NCBI GenBank assembly: GCA_013397795.1
Contig: VZTJ01004374.1
Span: forward strand, 443,227 to 507,226
DNA length: 64,000 nucleotides
From: Orthonyx spaldingii
Taxonomy: Eukaryota > Chordata > Aves > Passeriformes > Orthonychidae
Direction of reading: 5' to 3'
Under the pieces are notes generated by a model. The model did not search any database, was not told where the DNA came from, and saw only the letters and a list, made by a program, of their open reading frames with translations. This document shows positions 23,070-35,600 of the stretch, piece by piece (the first letter of the stretch is position 1; the number at the start of each line of letters is the position of its first letter). The translations under genes and the position numbers were made by a program.

Positions 23070-23232
23070 TGCTATGATGTGGACAGCACACTCAGGCACA
23101 TGGTGGGATTCTTGGGACTGTGTAGGCCAGGTGTTGGACTTGGATAATCCTAGCGGGTCCCTTAGAACTCAGGATAGTCTGATTCTATTTTGATTCTATT
23201 TTATTGTAGTATTCTATGATTCTGTGATCTTT
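23070..23232 (+). mobile_element. CR1 LINE 3' end
   Basis: The segment carries the CR1 3' end pattern: GTTGGACTTGGATAATC, then a TTAGAACTCAGGATAGTCTG block and a tail of ATTCTATGATTCTGTGATC. It is plus-oriented, 5'-truncated and noncoding. Confidence 0.75.
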
Positions 23233-23532
23233 CACTATAAAATTATTTTTAATTTTGTTCTAATTTGCATTTTTGAGAGTGGTATTAGACAAGTTCCTTT
23301 TGGTAACTGCCACAGGATAGTAGAGATGGCTGACCTTATGCAATGCCACAGCAATTCAGGACCAGAAAGCTGTAGCCACTCTTTTCTGAATACATATTAC
23401 ACAATGAAACTGACTAAAAGCCTCACATGTATCTTCTATAAACTAGACCATAAACAGTCTGGTTCATAGCAGTGTTTCTAAAATGTCAGTGCTCACTGAG
23501 GGAAACTTACATGCTTGTACTTTCATTTGTAG

Positions 23533-23645
23533 ATGTCAGAGGATCAGCATGGTGATCTCCCTGCTGGACAGGGAGGTGATGAAGGTGGCTATGACGTAGT
23601 TGATGCAAGGCCAGACAGAAGCAGCAGGATCTCACTTTTTGCAAA
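23533..23645 (+). CDS. CASP7: CASP7 first certain coding exon: prodomain
   Basis: This 113-nt exon begins with ATG immediately after a TTTGTAG acceptor and ends in phase 2 at a GTAAGT donor. It encodes MSEDQHGDLPAG, then YDVVDARPDRSS, equal to human DSVDAKPDRSS. It covers residues 1-37 and part of K38. Confidence 0.92.
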
Positions 23646-26600
23646 GTAAGTTACTTACTTGTACCCCAGCTGCCATGGCACCCTTCTAATCATAGAAACA
23701 TAAAAAGGCTTGATTTGGTGTACAGTTTGCTGTGTCCACAATGTTATAGATGGTCTGGATAGAAAGGTGGTTTATATTGTATGACTTTAATGTGCCTGGT
23801 CTGTACCTTAAGGCATTTCTTTACAGTACCTCCCTATAGGGAAATCTATAATATCTCCCATAAGTTTCATCTGGCAGCTAAGAGACCACCAAGTTCATTT
23901 AGCATCAATTATAGTCCCACATCTTAAACACTAACCTGTGGTTGAGCTGGGAATTGAATATGCCGTTAATTATCTATTTTACGGCACTCAGCTCAGCTAA
24001 TCTTCAGCATCACTGGAATCCCCTGCTGACTGTCTAAGTTACTTTAAAGCCTGGATGTGCCATCTAGGTTGTAGCACAAAGAAGCCTCACCAGGTCTAGA
24101 GATGTAACCCCTTACAGAACACATTAAAAGCTTTTCATTTTAAAGCACAGTAGTCTCACTGAAGCATAAGCTTACTTTCATTAAATCAGTAGGAAGCAAG
24201 AACTGTTTACTGCTTGTCTGTACTTTGGAAAACACTGGATAATTGTGATTGGAAATGCAAAAGATGAAAAATGAACATGCAAAGTTTATAAATACTATTG
24301 AATGTCAGCAAATGACTACTTCACATTGGATTTAGTGAGATTTTATAAGAGGTATTTAATACAAAGTCTAATGCATTTACAGAGAGGTTTTGTTGTTTTT
24401 ACTATAGGACATTTACATTTAATTGAATAGTATAGTTCAATTTACATTTAATTGAACATATAATTCAGAGAAAGTACATAGCTAATATACTTTTATTTTT
24501 GCTGTTTATACTATGAGTTTAATAAGGGTAACAAATTTGTGAGAGAAGTGAAGATGCTTAGTCTTAGAACACTTTTGATGTGCTGTTAAGCAAATCACTG
24601 TACTTTCTCTGTCTCATTTTATCATTCCTCAAATGTGTTTCCTGATGTGTACGTGTATTATTAATTTTAACAAATAGACAAATGTAACATTTGTTTCCAA
24701 ATCTTGTCAAATATTTTTCAAAGATTTCTTTTCAACTTTATAAAGTGTGTGTTTTGATATTTGATTTGGTCTTCTTTTTAAGAGGTGATATGCTAATACT
24801 ATTATTAAATTATGCACTCAAAGTTAATAATTTCCAAAGAAAAGGCAATAATCAGCATTTTTATGACTTTTTTCTATAAGAAAATTTTCAAATAATTTGA
24901 CTATTCATCAGTTTGAGGCATTCATCTTTTGGGAACTCCTTGAAGATGCAATTTGCTTGCAATATTTTTCTTCAGAAGTAAAAAACTACTCAGATTAAAT
25001 ATGAGGTAATTGAGAGAATTCAACTTAGATTTTGTAGAAAAAAGTATGCTTGAGAAATCTAACAGAGTTTCTTGAAGAAAGTAGTGATCGCTTAAAGAAG
25101 AATGAGGTGCTTGACAATTAAGGTCTTAAAAATCCAAGCATAGTGACAAGGTCTTTGTCCTACAGAAACTAAAACTCTTTGGCCTGAAGGAAGATAGGAG
25201 AGGAATGTGACAGGATAAAGGAAGATGGGATATGAGCTGAAAATATGATTGTAATGAAGGAGAAAATGAAGAGAGAATGATCATTCTTTGTGCCTCGCAG
25301 GGAATTTAGGGGGCATCCAATGAAAAGTTCATGTAAAAGGTCTAAAACAAGTGCTGAGATGTAACTTGAACACAGTGCAGAATGTCACTGTACAACTTAA
25401 AGCCAGGGGATATGCAGATATCAAGATTTTAGGTAAGTTCAGAAGAGATTAGATGTATGTGTGGAAGAAAGGTCCAGTGGGAATATTGATGTTAAGATCT
25501 TTGGTGAAGATGTTCCTAAGTCAGGTCTCTCTGAGAATATATTCTGTATCCAATATCTTTTGTTTGCTTTCTTCAGCCTCATTACTGGGCTAGATGAACT
25601 CTTACTTGAACCACTGTGTCTCTGTGTGTTGATTGCCAAAGCTTCATTTTGGCAGCATGAAGCAATATATCTTAAATAAGGTGTCTAGAAAGCTTTAGAG
25701 TGACAACAATTTTATTATCCCTCTTTTTTTGTTTGTTTTATCAACTCAGTCTACACCAGCTGTGCAGTACTTTTAATGAAATTCTTCACTGCATTTCATG
25801 TACTATTGCTTAACATATGTAAGTTCAATAGGAAAACAAACAACTTATGATGTTAAATAAGCACATTAATTATAATTTGAGAGAACAGAGCAGTGAGAAG
25901 CTAAATTCAAAGCTGTGCAGAAAGACCAGCTGTTTCCAGTAGCTTCATAGCTTCAATTTGCCAATCTCTGGCTGTGACTGGAGATCTACCTTGTGAGATC
26001 AGTAACTAGAAGTAAATTAAATTCTTCCTCAGTACAGCATATTTCTCTCTGAGAAGTCTGTAAGGCTACTTTACCAAGGAGGCCACGAGGCTCAGAACAA
26101 GCCAGGATGGGCAGATTCTTTTGACAGCTCAACAATTTAGGGGAATTATCTTCTATGTATGTCCTTCTCGTTGGAAAAGTGCTAATACTTAGTTAATGTT
26201 GGTGAGGAAAAACTGCTGGGTGGGGAAAAGAGTTGGAAAAAGTTTTGGATTAAATCTGCCAGCCGTGTTTGGCTCCGGGTTTTTTGAGCCACTAGATGGC
26301 AGAAGGGTATTAATTTTGTGTACTGCAAAAAGGACAAAAATTGGGCTGTGTTGCAGTTGAGCAAAAAGTTATGTTTCAGAAAGCAAAAATATCAGGATAC
26401 ATTCTGGCAAGGCTGCACACCAAAAACTTTAAAACATGTTTAAACAAAGATTGAGCTGAGGATCTCAAATGTGTATTTTAGTTTTTATCTAAGTAATGGA
26501 TTTTTTCCCATACAAGTTGGTTTTTTTATGCTGTGTGTGCTCCTCTTACACTTTCAAACCTTTAAATATAGTCTTGCTTCTCCACAGAATGATTTAATGT

Positions 26601-29600
26601 CTTCATTTGGTGTCTTTTCTGTTTTATTGGGGATCTCCATTAGGGAGATTGGTAGCAGCAAACACATTTTAGCATCCAGGAAAGCTAATTTAACATGAAA
26701 TGGAATAAAATTGCAGTTCCACTGTGTTAAGTAGAGCTAGAATTTCTTTTAATCCTAATTAAAGTTGGTTTTTTTGAAAAGCTGCATCCAGAAATTCCCA
26801 AGGCATGAGAGACTTGCACTTGCACTGTCAAAAATCCTGACTGCTCGTGGGCTTCAGTGAAGAAACATAATGCAGAAGAGGGTGGTTCTTAGTAGCACCT
26901 AGGTACCAGTTTTATCCTAATTTGATTGTATAGAACCATTTGTATTCTGGTTACTTTTATCTGCTCCAACCCTACTGTTTTGTTCTACGGTCAGTATTCC
27001 TCTTCTCATCTGGAAACAGAAACACAATATAAATATCTATTTAAAAATTCACAAATGCTGAGTTACAATTGGAAGTGATTCTATAATGCCCTCAATGCAG
27101 ACGCATGAAATGGATTGTAAGAAAATCCCACTGAGGAATTTGAGAGATTTTGTGGGGCATATAGTCACCAAGAGTGTTTTAGCTGTTCCACACTGCAAAC
27201 CCAAAATACGGGTAAGATATTTATTTCTGTCAAGTCACACCACTATAAAGAGACTTTTGATTAATTTGAAAGTTTCCTGGAAATGTCAGTGTGCATCTCA
27301 CCTTCTGTAGTTCAATGGCTGTGATAGTTATATTGTTAAGATATCTACCAGGTTTGTAAATTAGTATTTAGATTAAAAATATTCATGGATATATACCTTT
27401 TCTTTTCTTATGTACAGTGTTTGTTTGGGTTACAGGACATCAAAGTGGGGAAGCACAGATGTTACCAAAGGTTGTCTGGTTTAACCTCATGACCCTTGTC
27501 TCAGTATAGATACATTTCTCAAAATAAATATCCTTGTCCTTCAAAGAATAAATATTTTTTTTGAGGTTCAGCCTTAGCTGAACCTCAGATCTGGAGTTGT
27601 AACAGGTGTGGGAAGTTGTCTTTGTTTCAGCTCTGCTTTTCTGATGTTCCTCTGTCTTTTGGGGAGCTATTTCCCATCCACTTTTCAAAGTATCACATTC
27701 ATTCTGAGTTGGAAGGGACCCACAAGGATCATCAAGTCCAGCTCATAAGTGGCCTATGTGGAGATTACCAACAGCTTATTTTTATATTAATTTGTGAAAG
27801 AAGCTGCTTTTCAGGTAGAACTTTTATGAAGAACAGCTTCACAGTGGTATAGATGTATATGTTTTTCAGAGTTCTCCATTCTGTAACAGATTTTTCAGTA
27901 TCAGAATATTGCAGACCGTTTAAAGTAAATCCTGCTAAGAAAAGAGTCTCTTTTATCCTTAGACTAAAAATAGCAAGCTACTTTAAAGCAAATAACAGCT
28001 GATGAATCATTATCTGAAGTTATGCTCCAGGCTGCAACTCAGATGTCTGAGCTGACCTCGTGTTTCAGCCTCGTGTTTCCTTTATGTCTCTAAGGAAGTC
28101 CCTGTGTGCCTTAGTCTGTCCTGTAAATGGGTGATGATCTTTCCTTTTACTGTCACAGCTCCAAAATCTATCACAATATAATTTTAATTTTGTTTGGAGT
28201 TTTTTTATTCTGCTTATCACAGGCTAAATATCAATTGCCTATGTTCACGCAAAAGCACCAAACATAAAATTTCAGAAGTAACCTACAGTCTGGTAAAGTT
28301 CCTACAAAGACAATAAAGAGATTATAAATGGAACAACAGGATATTTCATTTTTATTACTCTTTTTTAAGTCAGGGATATTTCATTTTTATTACTCTTTTT
28401 TAAGTCAGAGGGGTGTTTTGGGGGATTTTTTGTTAAAGCAATTTTTGTTAGATCTGGAACTTAACTTCTGGAGAACACTGCAGGACTATTTAACAATGAG
28501 TGGAAACTGTGATCAGTGCTTGCACTTTCCCCTTGGATGCTTACTGGATGTACCACATAGGAAATGCCCACGTATCTTGAAATAGTACCTAGTCTATATT
28601 ATAAGAACTTATTAAATCACAGTCAACATTTGTTTCTGGTCTCCTTGGAGACTTTTTATTGTGAAGCACAGCAAACACAGGGTTATCCAGGAACTGTATC
28701 TGCAGTAATCACAGTCAAGTATCCTAACTACTTTTTAGTGTAGTAATTTATTTCCTTCATTACAACAAACTCTGGCCTGTATTATACAGAATTTGGAGGA
28801 CAGTTATTATGTAGTGTGATGTTTAAGTTTTCAAAGCAATCCAAATAAATTTAAGACAAATTTATAAAAAATCAAAACTGTTGGAGGAAAAATATATAGG
28901 AAGTAGTTGTATTAATTAAAGTACAGAGAGGCTTTGTAAATGATGCATGTCAATTGGCATTATTTTGCTAGAAACATTCATTGTGTAAATTGTAGTAATG
29001 GTGGATCAGGTTTTGACAGAAGGAAGAGGGACGTAATCACAAAGTGAAGTCTGCTGTCCCACCTCACTCTCAAAATCTATTTTCCTGTACTCCTATATAG
29101 GGACAGAGATAGAGTGAGTGATGGGAGTGTGTTTTCTGTGTGTCAGCAAAGGTGGCTCAGGCCTGCATGACCTCAGCTCTCAGGGTGATGGCTGCGGGGC
29201 TTTGAATGGCCCCACAGAAAAGTCCAGCGTGACCCACTGCTGACACAGGAGAATGCTGGGGCCTGAACACACAGAGCATCCTGCCCTCTCTGCAATGTAA
29301 CCCTGAGCATGGTGGGCTCCTAGCATTAGCAGAGAAGATCAGACTTGCTCTTGAGGACAGGCTGAAGCTGTTTTCAGATGCAGTGTGGAGTACCATTTGA
29401 TGATGAGCCAAGGTACTGTAGAATGTTATTCACCTCCTACCTTTTCTGCCAGCTGTTTGCAAAAATCATGAGTTTATACCCTAAAACAGTTTAGTTTCAA
29501 TGGTTATTGCAAGCTAATTGTGGCTCCACTGGCATTTTGCAATTGCTAATCCTTGCCAGAGTGTTCTCTGAGAATGAGTGTTTGGAGGGGTTGCTTTATT

Positions 29601-32600
29601 CGGAGTCATTTTTCAAGCAGTCCGTATGTACCTGTTAATTTCTCTCAGTACCTACGAAAGGTAAATAAAAGAAGCTTCATCTTTTTTTTTGCATATAATT
29701 GTCAGTTGCCTATTTAGATTATACTACCTAGAGTATGATCATGCAAGATCTCAGTTTCCAGAACACCCATGGGAGGTATGGATGTGCAGTTTTTCTAGAA
29801 ATGAGCAGAAGGTCTTTCAGCAAGCAAAATTCTTTATTTGCAAAAATTTACCTTTTGGATGTTATTTGGCTATTATGTTGCATACAACATTGTGGGGCCT
29901 GTATGGCAGATATCATGCAGCTAATTGGGAAGCTGAATCTCAATTACAAAGTGATGATTGAGAGTTTAGAACTCTGTTTTGCAAGCATTACACCACAAAA
30001 TTGTCATGTGAGTGGTTAAGTGATCCTTAAAATATAAAGTGCACACATACTAGGGCACTGCTACCTGGTTTTTTGGGGGGTTTTTTTGTTGTTTTTGGTG
30101 TTGTTTTTTTTTTTTTTTTTTTTTTGGTGAGTTGTTAACTGTTGTGAAATGTGGACAATATTAGACATAAGTCTCTGTTGAAACTTTTTTGTCTTAAGTG
30201 CAGCTGGCTTAGTCCCAATGCACTTGGTTTGCTTCTTTTGTATATAATAAATTAAATTGCAGTCATGGTTTTGATTTAAATTAGTTAAGGCCATCACTAA
30301 CACATAGTTCAAGAGACAGGAAGACATATTTAGATGTAGCTATCAGAACTTCAAAAGACGTTTACAAAGTATGCCAGAAATTGTAGTCTGAGACTTGTTC
30401 TTTCAAACAGCTCAACTCTTTCATTACACAGTGAGTTTTCAGTTGTCTTGGACTGAATTTCTTAGTTTTCTGGGTTCATAGAGAAGATTGCCTGTTCTAA
30501 TTGGAGATGGGTTTGAAACTCAAATGGGTTTGAATCTAAAATACGATGAAAAAACTACAAGAGTAGCTCAGGGTCTGAAATAGTCTTACAATGAGGTATT
30601 TAAAATGTATTTAGTTTCAGTTGACCTTAAGTAGTCATACACAGGCATTAGCAGTTTTGTCTCTTCAGGGAAACTAATGTGCAGTAAACAAAGATAGGAA
30701 TTTGTTTCTGTACTGGGATCCACTGTAAACCTCCAAAGTGGGCAGTAAGAATGCCTTTGTTTCATGCATTTTCTTTCCAGGAGGCACCTGTCAGTAAGCT
30801 AACACACATACTCCGGACATAAACATGGCACAGACGTACAAAACAGTGAATTTTAAAATTATTCTCTACTTTACTGGACAGAATCACAGAGCAGGTCAGG
30901 TTGGAAGGAACCGCAGTGGCTCATCTGGTCCAACCTCCCTGCTCAAGCAGGGTCATCCCAGAGCACAGGGCACAGGATTGCCCCTGAGACTGGTTAGAGC
31001 ATGGGGCAGCAGTTTCGGCACTGCCATCCCCCTGGAAGGAAGCCACATGATCTGCAATTGCTTTATAAAATAAGTTTGCTTAGGCTTCATTTTGTAATGG
31101 AAAAACTAAGACCAAGAGATATGGAGTTACTTTCCCAAAGTTATTCAACAGCAGAAGCACAGTTCATTTTGATTTGTTTAGTACTTTTCATCAAGTTAAT
31201 TGGGCAAAGCATAGCTAGCATATGGTCTTAATAAATAGATTTTATTCTGTGTTGCACTCTCAGATGTGATATTAGGAAACTTAGGGAAATGCCAGGATTT
31301 CTTTAAATAAATTGAAGAGGTTTGTTTTGCAGATTTGCTGTGAAATCTGTATCAATACTGCTACATGCATCCTATCAAGAACAGAAGTACATTTTTAGCA
31401 TTATACTGGTTTTTTGGATGAACTCAGTCCAGCCTTGGAAGGAATTTTTTAATGATAGGTTGCATCCTTCCCAGCTCTAGTATTATCTTGATAAATTCAA
31501 GGAAATAGTCTCATTGTTTACCTAAGTCCTTTCTTTCAAGACTGCTACAGCAGTATTTTCTGTTCAAAATTACTGTGTTTACAATTATTTGAAGGGCCTG
31601 GGACCTGGGTTTCCAAATGAACAAGAGGTACTGTCCTAGCAGGTTCCTAACTTCAGGTTCATTCAAGGAAAAGGCTTTGCCTCTGTCAACTTTTAAACTG
31701 TTTCTGTTTAGTCAGCTGACAGTCTGATTCCAAAGATGCCCTTAGGAAGTCCTGAACTAATTGGCAGTTCAAAAAGAAACTGAAGGCTAATTAATTCCTA
31801 TGGCCCTGTTCTTGACTATATTTACAGTTAGTCATTTTTTATTGCCTGAGCAGAGCTGCTGCTCCCAGGAGGAAAGTGGAGTGTGGTCATTAGGGGCTGT
31901 GGTGTTCCAGGAAGAACATTGGCCATTTCCCTTTATTCCTCCCTTCCCAAAAATGACTTTCAAAGTTTAGGCATTTCAGCACAGCAATATATAAAAATGC
32001 AAGGGCAGCACAGACTTTATACCTCATCAAGAAATATGAACTTCAGACTCCAGTATTATCAGTTTAGCATGTTTCATTGCAATTTTAAATTTCTTTAACA
32101 GATGCAACAAGATCCTGACAGGGAACAGAAATCTCGGAGCACTGGTTTTTATGTGTGTGTATGTGTGTGTGGTATTGTGTTGTTTATGTTTGCTATTCTA
32201 AATTGCATCTCTCAGTTTTCAAGCCTTCTGTATAAGATATCTGCTTGCCATGGTAAGCAATATAGGTAAAAGAATGTTTAGATGCTTTTTGGGGAACTTT
32301 CATATGCAGTTTTATAGGGCCACTTTTCTTTCTCACTGCTAATTGAGGACTTTCTATTATGTGGGAAATATCCTGACTTTAATATCAGAATTTTTTTCAG
32401 TTTTCTTCTGACATCTATCTGGAATATCTTCTAAAATAACCTTCTAAGGACTGGTTATTTTGTTGGTGCTCATCTATCCAAGTCAGCAGTCATTTGCTAA
32501 CAATTGCTAATAGGGAAATTGAAAGTATACAATGCCTACATGAACTTCCTCCTATACAATTAGTATTGCCCCTTTTTCCTCAGGAGACTTTCGTGTCAAC

Positions 32601-35600
32601 TGTTAAGCTTTTTCTTTCACTTTCTCTACTGGCACATAATTTGCAAGCCTGAATATGCACCTTCAAATGTACTGTAATGCAGTTTTAGTATTTGGTTTAG
32701 ACCTTGTGGTTTAGTCTTCATCCCATATAATTTATGCTTTCTGATTTTTAACAGTAAAGGAATATTCATTTTTATAAAAGACAGTTAAAGTAGTGACACA
32801 TTCTTCCTGTCCAGAAATGTTGCTGCACTGCCAATCTGATGCAATATTAACGGAAAAAGGCAACAGGATAATCTATTATTTGCATGCAGCTCTCAATCTG
32901 TGTGACACTACCAAAACAGATCTGACAAAGAACAAAGAGTCTGACTTAGAGAATTTAAGATCTAAAAAGCTCTAGTCAAGTTTAACAAGTGTCTTTTGCT
33001 TGTTATTGCCAGCAGGTTTCAAGGTTAAAAAAAAATTCAAAGTGGGGAGAGTGTACAGTAATTAGGGATGTTCCAAGTACAGTGAAATTATACTGGATAA
33101 AAGTATTAAAGCTGGATAAAAGTAAACCTCAGGCTGGTGGTTTGAAGAGAAGGTTGTGTAGAAGTAAGATACATTAATACTTGCTTATCAGAGAGCATCA
33201 GACATACAAATTATGGAGACCACGTCAGACCACTAATTGTTGAGGCTAAGGCAGAAACATAGAACAAAATATTGAACCTTGTTTTGTCTAATTTATAAAT
33301 TCTGTTTCCTGTTTAGTTTTTTTTTAAGAATAACTCTAAATTGGTCTTCAGGACACTCAGTTTTACTACACATGGCTTAGTGATGCCTTGTGAATTCAAA
33401 CACAATTTTCTTTGCATTTTCATTGTTTTCTGTCTATCCTTTCACTATCTTTTTAAATAAATAAGTCCAGGATTTTTCCCCGGGAGAGCAAACATCATTT
33501 GTGATGAGCAGTAGTCCCAAACATAATTTAACCTGCGCATGCAGCAATGGAAGGAGTGGATTTTTTTTCAGACAGAAAGAGCAGCACAGAAGCACAAACT
33601 GCGTAAAAATTAATCAGCAATATGGGCTACATAAGTTTCTTCAGAGGCCTTAGAACTACCCATGCACTTACTCCCAAATACTGTAACTTAATGAGGAATT
33701 TATTCAAATGAAACCTGTAAAGAGGTCCACAGATGTCAGAGTCCTAAGGGAAACATCTTAGTTGTTTCTAAAAGATTAAAGAGCATCACAATTTAAGATA
33801 CCTTGCATCCCACAACAATTAAGTGTATGAGGGTTCTGGTTGGTATTTATGGATTACCTGAGAATATTTGTACTGTGGACTTTGTCACTGTGCCACTGCT
33901 GTAGTCTTGCCTGGACTCAACAGAAAGGCTGAGAATGTGACAGAAACTAGAATAAAACTATTCTCCAATGCCAAAAAGCATTTGGACTCCAGAAGGAATC
34001 CTGAACTTATGTGTTTTGCAAGGACACCATGTTTTTAAAGGCAAATTTTCTTTTTAACAGAAACATGTTATCAGTTATTCAAAACTTATATATATGATGC
34101 TTCTTGTATAAAAGAATAATGCCAGAGTAAAACTATCATCATGTTCAGGGATATTCCTTATCAAGGAAAGCCCACGTTTACTGAACTGTGTAGAGCAGAG
34201 TAAGACAGAGGTCTCTTACTTCATATAGAAATGAAGGGAATCAGTCTACCCTTTTCCACTCAACCCTGAAAGTCAGCTCCCTTAAATTGAATAGTATCAG
34301 AATTCTAGGTTTTTTTTTTAAATGTCCTTACATTTTTTCGTACAGCAATGAAAGGCCCTAGCTTTCCTGGGAGAGAAAGGTACTATAGCTTTTTTTTTAA
34401 ATCTGGATATCTCTCTGTAATACCATTTTTAGAGTTTATTTTGAACAACTCTCCTTGGAAGAGAACAGTCACTTAAATAGCCAGGCAGAGGATTACATGA
34501 CTATGAGATGAATAAAGACGATGCTCGAGGAAGCCTTTGTCCTGCACATGGATTCTTAGTATGCTGGTATGTCTTGCTAAGATATGGAAGCACAAGGAAT
34601 TGAGGAAGGTGCCAGTAGAAAGGAAGCCAAAGGAGAGAAAACCTCAGCTGCTAAGAGACACTGCTTTATTTTTTCTGAATCATCTTTAGATATAGTTAAA
34701 GGTTGCCAGTGATATTTTTATCCTTAAATCTTGACCCATATTGAAACAATAATTTTCTCCAAGTATAAGAGAAAAGAAGGTTTGTTGTGGTAATAACAGT
34801 GGTTTAGATATCAAGTCCACTACTTGTGCAAGTGACGTATCTCCATTGATTTTCTCAGAATTTAGCCACTCATTGTCATAATAATGATTTTCACAGGGTT
34901 GATACTGAGTGTAGACTTGATGAAATCACATTCCCAAATATGCTGTTTTCAAGCCTGAAGCCTGAATTTAGAGACACAGTGAGGGTGAAAATGTGCAAGC
35001 TATATGAGAGTGCCAGAGTGGAGTTTCAGTTTTGCTGAACATTTGACCAAAGGCAAACATGAAGTATGTGACAGCACTAATAGGAAGGATATTTCTGTGT
35101 AAGGGAAGGATCAGTAACCACTAATGGAGTGAGGAGTAATGGCACAGTTGTAAGTAAGACCTGAGGAATGAGTAAACAGTCATGAAATTCAACTTTCTAT
35201 TTAGTCCAGGCAAGTTTGAATCCCAAAAGAGGGGAAATAAAGACAACAGATGTCAGAGAAGCAGAAAGAAATAAAACAGAGGGCACATAGTTAAAAACAT
35301 TTTATAATAGCATGTAACTAGCCTGTGGAAACTCTTTTGGAAAATGCAGTAATTAGAAAGCTTAGTAAGAACAGCAGTAAACATTTATATTAACAGGTGT
35401 CCAGTTCAACGTTTAGAAAATAAAGATTTAGGCTTTCGGTCATAAGCCAGCCTCAGTGACAGAATATTTCGCTTAAGGACTGATTATTACATATTTATAA
35501 CTGTTATTTATCATTACAAGGTCTGATTTAGCTTGTTGAATCTGAAAAGTTGGACATTATACTGCGAGTTTTGTCCAGTCAGGCAGTTTCCATATTGTGC

